DNA of 64,000 bases from Pseudomonadota bacterium (lineage in GTDB: Bacteria > Desulfobacterota > Desulfovibrionia > Desulfovibrionales > Desulfovibrionaceae): positions 1-64,000 of the forward strand of contig JAHIUD010000083.1 of NCBI GenBank assembly GCA_018817515.1, in the 5' to 3' direction. A program made the position numbers and the translations under genes. The notes under the pieces were generated by a model. It had not been told where the DNA came from. It worked only from the letters and a program-made list of their open reading frames with translations, and searched no databases. This document shows, one piece after another, positions 1 to 7,403 of this stretch. Each line of letters starts with the position of its first letter. The first letter of the stretch is position 1.

Positions 1-245
1 AGGGCCAGGGTGCAGCCTGGCGCGGCATGGTCGGCGTCGATGTCATCCACGGGCGAGCCGTCGAGGAACACGGTCTGTACGCGCTCCTCCACGCAGGTGG
101 GGCAGAACCCGAGGTCCTGGATCATTGTCTGGCGCAGCGAGAGGCCCGGGCGCAGGCCGATGCCCACGCCTTCGCGCAGGATGGGCGTCAGGGCCAGCAG
201 GGCCTCCGGCGCGGCGGTGACGGTCAATATGTGCTGCTGTGGCAT
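1..245 (-). CDS. Unknown protein, N-terminal part only (runs off left edge)
   Basis: The gene starts at an ATG (minus strand, base 245) preceded by a good ribosome site, GGAGAGGAG. About 81 residues are visible, starting MPQQHILTVTAAPEALLA, with a CPTC motif around residues 48-51 followed by a run of acidic residues (DDIDAD). There is no signal peptide or membrane segment in the visible part. It is divergent from the aldehyde:ferredoxin oxidoreductase gene and shares a roughly 150-base intergenic region with it, so common control is possible. I do not recognise the family. The CxxC could bind a metal or be redox active, but that is inference. Confidence 0.6.
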   Translation of the reverse strand, partial: MPQQHILTVTAAPEALLALTPILREGVGIGLRPGLSLRQTMIQDLGFCPTCVEERVQTVFLDGSPVDDIDADHAAPGCTLA

Positions 246-296
246 CTCCTCTCCTGCTTATGCCAGTAATGACGTATGTCACTGCTGACATAAATA

Positions 297-334
297 TCAA
301 ATATATTTGACTTTTCATTTCCAGTACGTATCTT
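297..334 (+). promoter_or_regulatory. Candidate promoter and operator for the AOR gene
   Basis: A perfect 14-base palindrome TCAAATATATTTGA (297-310) runs into a TTGACT -35-like box (307-312). This is followed after 16 bases by TATCTT (329-334). The region is strongly AT-rich compared with its surroundings. A further inverted repeat TGAC-N4-GTCA lies at about 270-281. Overlap of palindrome and -35 box suggests a regulator binding at the promoter. This is read by eye only. Confidence 0.4.
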
Positions 335-397
335 CATCACTACATCACGCTTAGTCAAGGCCGTGTGCCTGGGCAACCATAACCAAGGAGCGACGAC

Positions 398-2131
398 ATG
401 TCGAAGATACTGCGCATCAACACTCGCACCAAGGAATTTCATTTTGAGGAAGTGGGCAAGTACCTGGGCCTGGGCGGCCGCGCGCTGACCTCGCGCCTGG
501 TGCTGGACGAAGTCCCGGCCACGGCGCACGCCCTCTCCGCCGAGAACAAGCTGGTCATCGCCGCGGGCGTGCTCACGGGGACCACCGTGGCCAACTCCGG
601 CCGCATCTCCCTGGGCGCCAAGTCGCCGCTCACCGGCACCATCAAGGAGAGCAACTCCGGCGGCCAGTTCGCCCAGAAGCTCGCCAAGCTGGGCATCCTG
701 GCCATCGTGCTGGAGGACAAGCCCGAGGCTGACACGCCCTTCACCAACATCGCCATCACCAAGGACGGCGTGAAGTTCGAGGCCGCTGCCGAGCTGGAAG
801 GCCTGGGCACCTATGCCTGCATGGACAAGATCCTGGCCAAGTACGGCCCCAAGACCGGCACCATGCTCATCGGCCCCGCCGGCGAGACCTGCCGCATGGC
901 CGCCTCGGTGCAGTTCTCCGATCCCGAGGGGCGTCCGTCCCGCGCGGCTGGCCGTGGCGGCCTGGGCGCGGTCATGGGCTCCAAGAAGATCAAGGCCATC
1001 GTGCTCGACGACGCGGGCTGCGGCATGCTCGCGGCTGCGGAGCCGGAGAAGTTCAAGGCCGCGGCCAAGCGCTGGGTCGAGATCCTCAAGGGCCACCCGG
1101 TGACCAGCCAGGGCCTGCCGGCCTTTGGCACGGCCATCCTGGTGAACATCATCAACGAGGCCGGGGCGCTGCCCACCAAGAACTTCCGCGACGGCCGCTT
1201 TGAGCACGCCGCCGCCATCTCCGGCGAGGCCATCGCCGAGACCATCACCAAGCGCGGCGGCAAGGTGAAGCACGGCTGCCACACCGGCTGCATCATCCAG
1301 TGCTCCCAGGAGTACGTGGACAAGGCCGGCAAGTACCTGACCTCGGGCTTCGAGTACGAGACCGTGTGGGCCTTCGGCGCCAACACGCTGATCAAGGACC
1401 TGGACGACATCGCCGCGCTGGACCGCGCCTGCGACGACATGGGCCTGGATACCATCGACCTGGGCAACACCATGGCCATGGCCATGGAAGGCGGCATCAT
1501 CCCCTGGGGCGACGGCAAGGCCGCCGAGAAGCTCATCCGCCGCGTGGGCGACAAGAACGACGCCATGGGCCGCATCATCGGCAACGGCACGGGCTTCGCC
1601 GCCCAGGCCTTCGGTGTCGACCGCGTGCCCGTGGTCAAGAACCAGGCCCTGCCCGCCTACGACCCGCGCAGCGTCAAGGGCGTGGGCGTGACCTACTGCA
1701 CCACCACCCAGGGCGCGGACCACACCGCTGGCTACGCCGTGTGCCAGAACATCCTGAAGGTCGGCGGCGACGTGGCCCCCACGGGCAAGGCGGGCCAGAT
1801 CGAGATCAGCAAGAACCTGCAGATCGCCACCGCCGCCGTGGACGGCCTGGGCCTGTGCCTGTTCGTGGCCTTTGCCGTGCTGGACAACGCCGACGGCGTG
1901 CCCTGCATCGCCGACCTGGTGGCGGCCCTCACCGGCAAGCCCTACACCGTGGACGACGTGGTGAACCTCGGCGTGGCCTGCCTGAAGGACGAGATCGCCT
2001 TCAACACCGCGGCGGGCTTCACCGCCAAGGACGATCAGCTGCCGGACTTCTTCCGCAACGAGAAGCTGCCGCCCCACGGCACCACCTGGGACTTCACCGC
2101 CGAGGAGATGCAGGCCGCCAAGGTCAGCTAG
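398..2131 (+). CDS. aor: Tungsten-type aldehyde:ferredoxin oxidoreductase
   Basis: 577 residues, close to the usual 600 for the family. The enzyme oxidises aldehydes to carboxylic acids with ferredoxin as electron acceptor, using a bis-pterin tungsten (or molybdenum) cofactor and one [4Fe-4S] cluster in the cytoplasm. Visible family marks are the N-terminal glycine-rich GLGGRALTSRL, the segment GRGGLGAVMGSKKIKAI, cysteines at 294, 298 and 302 (HGCHTGCIIQC), and a fourth cysteine near 487 in GLGLCLF. The first cysteines are spaced C-x3-C-x3-C, slightly different from the C-x2-C-x3-C I recall for the Pyrococcus enzyme. It stands alone, with its own promoter-like region and a strong terminator. 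The likely role is detoxifying or using aldehydes formed during fermentation of organic acids and alcohols. The start is the ATG at 398. Confidence 0.93.
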   Translation: MSKILRINTRTKEFHFEEVGKYLGLGGRALTSRLVLDEVPATAHALSAENKLVIAAGVLTGTTVANSGRISLGAKSPLTGTIKESNSGGQFAQKLAKLGILAIVLEDKPEADTPFTNIAITKDGVKFEAAAELEGLGTYACMDKILAKYGPKTGTMLIGPAGETCRMAASVQFSDPEGRPSRAAGRGGLGAVMGSKKIKAIVLDDAGCGMLAAAEPEKFKAAAKRWVEILKGHPVTSQGLPAFGTAILVNIINEAGALPTKNFRDGRFEHAAAISGEAIAETITKRGGKVKHGCHTGCIIQCSQEYVDKAGKYLTSGFEYETVWAFGANTLIKDLDDIAALDRACDDMGLDTIDLGNTMAMAMEGGIIPWGDGKAAEKLIRRVGDKNDAMGRIIGNGTGFAAQAFGVDRVPVVKNQALPAYDPRSVKGVGVTYCTTTQGADHTAGYAVCQNILKVGGDVAPTGKAGQIEISKNLQIATAAVDGLGLCLFVAFAVLDNADGVPCIADLVAALTGKPYTVDDVVNLGVACLKDEIAFNTAAGFTAKDDQLPDFFRNEKLPPHGTTWDFTAEEMQAAKVS

Positions 2132-2154
2132 ATCAGACGAGGGAAGAAATGATG

Positions 2155-2190
2155 AAGGCCGGGGCTCGAAAGGGCTCCGGCCTTTTGTTT
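2155..2190 (+). terminator. Rho-independent terminator after aor
   Basis: Stem AAGGCCGG...CCGGCCTT followed by TTTTGTTT, 24 bases after the aor stop codon. Confidence 0.8.
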
Positions 2191-2254
2191 GTATTGTTCT
2201 TGTATTATGTGTGTTTTGTCGTGATGGGTGGTGCGCATAAAAAGGGAGACCTTG

Positions 2255-2980
2255 ATGGACTGGAGCCGGGGCAATTCTGCTGTGTTACTGAAGACAACTG
2301 ATGCGTTGAAACTGCTGCCAAATGTTAAACCAAGACTCGCGATGCAAAGATTGAGTGAAGCCAACAATATGTATTTTAGCTGTGACGAGAATGAGTTTCG
2401 CATTCTCGAGGAAGTCGATATTTGTGCTGGGCTCAGTGTAACGCGAGAAGCCTTTAATGAATTGATTATCTCGGACGAGTACACAGGAAGCAAAAAAGTT
2501 AGCCCTCGGGGTGCTAGTCTGCTTCTCAAGCTATATGATGCTGATTTTTTTGAGCTGAAAGGTTGCAAAGATACTTTTGAAGGTACGGAAGTGTTGCGGC
2601 AGTACGCCGAAAGCGAGGAGAAGCTGGCTGCTAAGGTTGAAAAACTGAATCATCTTAAGAAGGAAAGAAGCGAGCGCGAAGCGTATCTTATCGCAAATCC
2701 TGGACATGTGCTTGATCATGAGTTTACGCCATCTCTGTTGAATACGATAATGTACCGAAATGGAAAAATTGGAAGCCACACTGAAATGGTGATAGGTGGT
2801 GTCACCGTGACGAAAGATGTGAGTGCTTTTGCGAGTAACAGCGGCAAGAGCCGCAGTAACACCGTTATACTCTCCTGGACGGACAACTCTGGCAAGCAGC
2901 ACAAAGAAATACTGACACAATCGAGTTATGCTTCAAACAGGCGCAACGATGCGGAGCGCAATTGGGGATTACCTGAGTAG
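2255..2980 (+). CDS. AT-rich orphan protein of unknown function
   Basis: 241 residues from the ATG at 2255, which has AAGGGAGA about seven bases upstream. An in-frame GTG at 2228 would add nine residues but lacks a ribosome site. I recognise no family. The middle (about 115-150) is rich in Lys and Glu in a heptad-like pattern (EEKLAAKVEKLNHLKKE) and is probably coiled coil. The C-terminal 90 residues alternate hydrophobic and polar (TEMVIGGVTVTKDVSAF; NTVILSWTDNSGK) and look like a beta-rich domain. There is no signal peptide or membrane segment. Base composition and codon use are far more AT-rich than the neighbours, and the gene sits beside a decayed copy of the flanking RNase 3' end. Both suggest acquired DNA. 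Confidence 0.6.
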   Translation: MDWSRGNSAVLLKTTDALKLLPNVKPRLAMQRLSEANNMYFSCDENEFRILEEVDICAGLSVTREAFNELIISDEYTGSKKVSPRGASLLLKLYDADFFELKGCKDTFEGTEVLRQYAESEEKLAAKVEKLNHLKKERSEREAYLIANPGHVLDHEFTPSLLNTIMYRNGKIGSHTEMVIGGVTVTKDVSAFASNSGKSRSNTVILSWTDNSGKQHKEILTQSSYASNRRNDAERNWGLPE

Positions 2981-2983
2981 ATA

Positions 2984-3117
2984 TACTCCCCCCTCCCACG
3001 CATCCAACAACCTGAGTTTGTGAGTTAAATGGTGAAGCGTCCAAGAGGTTGGTCGTCGCCATGCCGGGCGGGCTTCCACCCAGTATGTTGCGGATCAGGC
3101 ACACCTGCGCTTGCAGG
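2984..3117 (-). pseudogene. Decayed duplicate of the RNase gene 3' end
   Basis: Compared by eye, this stretch aligns with bases 3340-3480, the last roughly 45 codons of the intact RNase gene on the same strand, over nearly its whole length. It has scattered substitutions and small gaps, with about two thirds of positions the same. Shared landmarks in order are CCTCCC-CGC-TCCAACA, TTGGTC-CG-CCATGCCGGG, ATGTTGCG and CAGGC-CACCTG. Read on the minus strand it gives RNILGGSPPGMATT where the intact gene has RNMLGEKAHPGMAVT, then loses frame. It has no start and no intact stop in frame, so it is a relic of a duplication or insertion event. Confidence 0.7.
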
Positions 3118-3340
3118 ATTCCTCTGCGTGATGCCGTGTGCTTTGGCCGGAATCGGATGAGTCATGAGTTTCTCTAGATCGATCGCTGCGCACGTGACTT
3201 GACCGCCTGGGCGGGTGCGCGGACAGGAAGGGGTTGTCGGGGGTGGAGCAACAGGCGCGGGGCGGAGCAGGGAACGCAGAGAGCCGAGGAATCGTGCAGT
3301 CGCGCAGGCCGACCGCGTTGCGCGTTGCGCCTTTTCTGCG
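3118..3340. other. Intergenic stretch without recognised features
   Basis: Between the RNase relic and the intact RNase stop codon. No gene, convincing hairpin with a T-run, or repeat unit was seen. Together with the relic it makes a 360-base gene-free stretch downstream of two converging genes. Confidence 0.5.
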
Positions 3341-5497
3341 CTACTCCGCCTCCCGCGCCTCCAACACCTTGAGTTCGTTGGTGAGCGGGTCGATGCGGCC
3401 GAACTGGATGGTCACGGCCATGCCGGGATGGGCCTTTTCACCGAGCATGTTGCGCGGCAGGCGCACCTGGAGCTGCAGGTCCGGCAGGGCCAGGGTGGGG
3501 TAGGGGCCGTTGTCGTCCACCACCACCGCCGGGAAGCTCTCGCGCTTGTGCTGGAGCAGGTACACCAGCTTCCAGTAGCGCGGGCGGAAGCGCTGGATCT
3601 GCCCCACTTCCTGGATGCGCGCCGAGAGCATGGGGAGCATGGCCTCCAGCTCGGCCAGGTTCAGGCGCGGCGCGCCCGTGGCGAGATATTCCTGCATTTG
3701 GGCCATGTTCAGGAAGTCGACGTAGCGGCGGATGGGCGAGGTGCACGTGGCGTAGGCCTCGCAGGCCAGGGCCGCGTGGCGGCGCGGCGTGCATTCCAGC
3801 GCGGGCGGGGCCAAAAGCTTGACCACGCGGGAGATGTCCACGGGGTCGTTGAACACGCCGGTGGCGCTGGGCGGCAGGGCGATGTTCTGGGTGCGGTGCA
3901 GGAGCGGAATTCCGGCCTCGCCAGCCCAGCGCGCCAGGCCGCAGTTGGCCAGGATCATGAACTCGCTGACCAGGAGTTCCGCGTCCGGGTTGCCTGGGCG
4001 GGTCTCGATGCGCACGCGCACGTCTTGCGGGTCGCCTTCCAGTTCCACCACGGGCTCGGGCCTGTCGATGACCACGGCCCCGCGCTCCAGGCGGCGCTCC
4101 AGGAGCAGGCGCGCCAGGCTCATGGCCAGGCTCAGGTGCGGTTCGGAATCCGCGTCCAGGGCGGCCTGGGCGTCTGGGTAGGTGATGTTGCGGGTGATGG
4201 TGGCCCAGGCCAGGCGGGGCGCGACGTCAAGCACCTCGCCCCGCTCGTCGAGCAGGAACTCGGCCACCAGGGCGGGCTTGGGCTGGCCCGCAGCCAGGCT
4301 GAAGTGGCCGGTGCCCAGGCTCTCGGGCATCATGTGGCCGGAGCCCTCGGGCAGGTACAGGCTGGTGACGCGGCTCATGACCTCGCGGTCGAGCCTGCCG
4401 CCGAAGTCCCAGGCCAGGGTGGGCCGGGCCAGGGCGATGGCGCAGCGGAAGCCCTGGCCGCCGCCGGGCAGCTCTGCCTGGGCCACGAAAAAGGCGTCGT
4501 CGATGTCGCGGGTGGTGGCCGCGTCGATGCTCACAAAGGGCGTGGGGTCGAGCCCGCCGTCCTGCTCCGCGCTGGCGGCCAGCTCGTCGAAGCGCCTGAG
4601 CTGGGCGGAAATCTCGTCGGCGAACCCGGAGGACCAGTCGTCGCCCCAGGTGTACCCGGCCTCGTCGAGCAGGTAGTTGTGGTGCGGCGGCAGAACGCCC
4701 CAGGCCTGGGCCAGCTGCAGGGCCAGGTGCGGCACGTCGGGCAGGGATTTCTTGAGGCTTTCCCAGAACTTGGCCAGGGCGTCGTAGTCGGCCCCGCTGC
4801 CCACGCTGCCGGGTGCCCGTCCTGTGGTCCTTCCGGCCACCTGGGCCAGAAGCACTTCGTGCAGGCGCACCAGCACCTCATCGTCGGAAATGCGGGCCTC
4901 GGGCAGGTCGCGCGTGCCCGGCGGCATCGGCGGCTGGCCGGACTTGACGCGGCTCCACAGCGCGGCGAACAGGGCGTGCCCGGCGTTGACCACGCCTTCG
5001 CGCTCCTTGGCCTCGCGCTCCTTCTCCATCCTGGCCTCGACCTTGTCCGCCGGGTGGATCTCGAAGTCCGGCGGATTGAACTTGAAGTGCGACTTGGCGT
5101 GCAGCAGGGCGCGGCCAAGGGCGGCCATCTCGTTGACGCCCGGCTCCTGCCAGAGCAGCGTGGCGAACCACTCCACGGGCGCGCGTTCAAGCTCCCCCTG
5201 GGCCATGTCCCAGAGTTCCAGCGGGTTCACCTCGGCCATGATCTCGCGCCGCCGCGTCTCCAGAGTCTCCAGGCGGTGGCCGATTTCCTCGCGGGTGGCG
5301 CCGGGCGGATAGTCCGGCCCGGACCAGGGCAAAAGGCGCGAGTCCGGCAGCTTGACCTCGCGGCGGGTGCGGGTGAGCAGGCGCAGGCGGCCGGCGGACT
5401 CCTCCAGGACCCAGGCGATGTGCGCCTCATTGTCCTGGAGGAATTCCACAACCGAGCCCGGCTTGGCAAAGCCGGAGAGCTTGGGGATTTTCGTCAT
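3341..5497 (-). CDS. RNB-domain exoribonuclease (RNase II/R superfamily)
   Basis: 718 residues. The catalytic RNB domain is recognised by DAATTRDIDDAFFV at about residues 322-335, which holds the clustered aspartates that bind Mg2+ in RNase II and RNase R. Later conserved segments include SEFMILANCGLARW and TCTSPIRRYVDFLNM (the TSPIRRY motif near the RNA channel). The N-terminal 300 residues do not show the usual paired cold-shock domains clearly. They resemble the divergent RNase II type, with a helical region before the RNB domain. The function is processive 3' to 5' degradation of RNA. The gene lies 20 bases downstream of the AICAR transformylase gene on the same strand, so the two are probably co-transcribed. 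The start ATG at 5497 fits the gap. Confidence 0.85.
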   Translation of the reverse strand: MTKIPKLSGFAKPGSVVEFLQDNEAHIAWVLEESAGRLRLLTRTRREVKLPDSRLLPWSGPDYPPGATREEIGHRLETLETRRREIMAEVNPLELWDMAQGELERAPVEWFATLLWQEPGVNEMAALGRALLHAKSHFKFNPPDFEIHPADKVEARMEKEREAKEREGVVNAGHALFAALWSRVKSGQPPMPPGTRDLPEARISDDEVLVRLHEVLLAQVAGRTTGRAPGSVGSGADYDALAKFWESLKKSLPDVPHLALQLAQAWGVLPPHHNYLLDEAGYTWGDDWSSGFADEISAQLRRFDELAASAEQDGGLDPTPFVSIDAATTRDIDDAFFVAQAELPGGGQGFRCAIALARPTLAWDFGGRLDREVMSRVTSLYLPEGSGHMMPESLGTGHFSLAAGQPKPALVAEFLLDERGEVLDVAPRLAWATITRNITYPDAQAALDADSEPHLSLAMSLARLLLERRLERGAVVIDRPEPVVELEGDPQDVRVRIETRPGNPDAELLVSEFMILANCGLARWAGEAGIPLLHRTQNIALPPSATGVFNDPVDISRVVKLLAPPALECTPRRHAALACEAYATCTSPIRRYVDFLNMAQMQEYLATGAPRLNLAELEAMLPMLSARIQEVGQIQRFRPRYWKLVYLLQHKRESFPAVVVDDNGPYPTLALPDLQLQVRLPRNMLGEKAHPGMAVTIQFGRIDPLTNELKVLEAREAE

Positions 5498-5517
5498 GAG
5501 GGCCTAGTGCTTGCCCA

Positions 5518-6792
5518 TTAGTGCTTGAATGACCGCTGGCCGGTGAAGACCATGGCTACCTGGGGGCTGGCCTCGTTCACCGCGCGGATGACTTCATGAT
5601 CGCGCATGGAGCCCCCGGGCTGGGCGATGGCCGTGACGCCCTGGGCCAGGCACAGGTCCACGCCGTCGCGGAAGGGGAAGAAGCCGTCGCTGACCAGCGC
5701 CGAGCCGGGCAGGCCGCCACGGGCCTCGTCCGAGCGCCTGCGGATGTCGGCCAGAAGCTCAGCCTTGCCCGCATCGGAGCGGGCGGCCAGCATGAGTTCG
5801 TAGATGGAGCAGCCCTGCTCCTTGAACGCCAGCAGGTCGGCGTACTTGGTGCGGGCCTTGGTGATGGTCAAGTCCACGCAGCCCACGCGGTCCTGCTCGC
5901 CGGTGCCGATGGCCGTGGTGGCGCCGTCGCGCACGAAGATCACCGAGTTGGAGCTGACTCCGGCCTCGATGGACCAGGCGAAGATCAGGTCCTGCAGCTC
6001 CTTGGCGCTGGGCGTGCGGGCGGTGGAGGTCGTTCCGTCCTTCTCAGCCGTGGCGGGCAGGAAGTCCGCGGCCTCGCGGATGCGGCTCTGGAACGAGCTC
6101 TGCAGCACCAGACCGCCGTCGAACAGGCTCTTGATGTCCAGAAACGGCGAGCGCGCCAGTTCATCCAGGCGGCTGATGCCGGGGATCTTCATGATGCGCA
6201 GGTTCTTGCGGGCTTTGAGGATGTCCACCACGCCGGGTTCGAACTCGGGCGCGGCCACAACCTCGAAATAGAAGGAGTTGATGAGCTCTGCGGCTTCCTT
6301 GGTGAGCGGGCGGTTGACCACGATGGCTCCGCCGAAGGCGGCGATGCGGTCGGACCAGAAGGCGCGGCTCACGGCCTCGGCGATGCCGAGCTCGGTCCAG
6401 GCGGCGCCGCAGGGGTTGTTGTGCTTGAGGATGACGGCGGCCGGGCGCGCGCTCAAGTACTGAAGGATGTTCAGCGCGTTGTCCACGTCGGTCAGGTTGG
6501 TCTTGCCGGGGTGCTTGCCGGCCTGGAGCATGTGCTCCTCGGTGAGGGCCGAGACAAGGCCCTGGCCAGGCCCGCGGAAGGTGACGCCGTCCAGGATCAG
6601 CTCGCCGCCCACCTGCTCGTACAGGGCCGCGGGCTGGTCCGGGTTCTCGCCGTAGCGCAGGCCGCGCACTTCGCCGCCGATGTTCCAGGTGCGCTTCTTG
6701 TAGACCAGTTCCTGGCTGCCGATCTGCAGGCGCAGGTCGTCGGGGAAGTGGTCGCGCAGCAGGGTGGTGTACATCTTCTTCAGTTCGCTCAT
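5518..6792 (-). CDS. Stand-alone AICAR transformylase (C-terminal half of PurH)
   Basis: 424 residues from the ATG at 6792; the frame is open further upstream, but homology starts here. It adds the formyl group from 10-formyl-tetrahydrofolate to AICAR, the ninth step of purine synthesis. Family marks are LRYGENPDQPAALYEQ near the N-terminus, the catalytic KHNNPCGAA at about 120-128, and the C-terminal SDGFFPFRDGVDL and QPGGSMRDHEVI. The usual N-terminal IMP cyclohydrolase (MGS-like) domain of bifunctional PurH is absent, so the last step must be done by another protein. purA lies 2 kb away on the other strand. It is co-directional with the RNase gene 20 bases downstream. Confidence 0.88.
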   Translation of the reverse strand: MSELKKMYTTLLRDHFPDDLRLQIGSQELVYKKRTWNIGGEVRGLRYGENPDQPAALYEQVGGELILDGVTFRGPGQGLVSALTEEHMLQAGKHPGKTNLTDVDNALNILQYLSARPAAVILKHNNPCGAAWTELGIAEAVSRAFWSDRIAAFGGAIVVNRPLTKEAAELINSFYFEVVAAPEFEPGVVDILKARKNLRIMKIPGISRLDELARSPFLDIKSLFDGGLVLQSSFQSRIREAADFLPATAEKDGTTSTARTPSAKELQDLIFAWSIEAGVSSNSVIFVRDGATTAIGTGEQDRVGCVDLTITKARTKYADLLAFKEQGCSIYELMLAARSDAGKAELLADIRRRSDEARGGLPGSALVSDGFFPFRDGVDLCLAQGVTAIAQPGGSMRDHEVIRAVNEASPQVAMVFTGQRSFKH

Positions 6793-6971
6793 GGCCGTAT
6801 CCTTATTGTATAAAGTCCTGTGCCCTCTGATGCAGCGGGCGTGGGCCAGACTAGCACAGCCTATGCCGCCGGGCAATGAGCCTGAGTGGGCAATGGGCCA
6901 TTGGCGAGCGCCGGGAATTCTGATAGCTACCCTGCACACGCCGCCCAAGCGGCCTACGGAGGTTCCTATCC

Positions 6972-7403
6972 ATGCCCGAGTCTTATCTGGAAAACGCCCT
7001 GGTCAAGCTTGCCCGGCAGATCGTCGCCTTCGACGAGGCCTCGCTCATGGATCTGTGGGAGAAATACGCGGAGGTGGTGCGCCGGTTCGAGCCCACCAGA
7101 CGCTGGGAAGAGGCTGCCCTGATCTTTGGCATCATCCAGTCGGTGCGCATGAAGAACCAGCTCTTCAACTACAATCTTTCGGCCTCGCGCGCCGGGACGC
7201 CTGGTCCCGGCCTGGGGCTGGACATGCTGAACCTGACCGTGCCGGAAACCAAGTCCAAGCCTGGGGCCCCCGGAACTGTCCAGCCCGCGCAGTCTGCTCC
7301 TGATTCTGCCCCGGCCCCGGCAAAGCCCGTGGCCCGCGGCTCAGCGCGCCAGGGCAAGCCGAAGGCCGGAAAGCTGATCCCGCTGCGGCCCGATTTGGAT
7401 TAA
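6972..7403 (+). CDS. Small hypothetical protein with Pro/Ala-rich tail
   Basis: 143 residues, ATG at 6972 preceded by ACGGAGG. The N-terminal 75 residues look like a helical domain (SYLENALVKLARQIVAFDEA, LMDLWEKYAEVVRRFEP). The rest is a Pro/Ala/Lys-rich, probably disordered tail. No family is recognised. The 3' end overlaps the 3' end of the convergent transglycosylase gene by 63 bases, which is unusual. The overlap falls in the disordered tail here and the last 21 codons there. The clear ribosome site and the composition of the N-terminal part support a real gene. Confidence 0.65.
   Translation: MPESYLENALVKLARQIVAFDEASLMDLWEKYAEVVRRFEPTRRWEEAALIFGIIQSVRMKNQLFNYNLSASRAGTPGPGLGLDMLNLTVPETKSKPGAPGTVQPAQSAPDSAPAPAKPVARGSARQGKPKAGKLIPLRPDLD

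Noticed and set aside
224-2077. Long open frame antisense to the aldehyde:ferredoxin oxidoreductase gene
   Set aside because: GC-rich codon bias keeps antisense frames open; the translation has low-complexity His/Gly/Ala-rich composition and no ribosome site.
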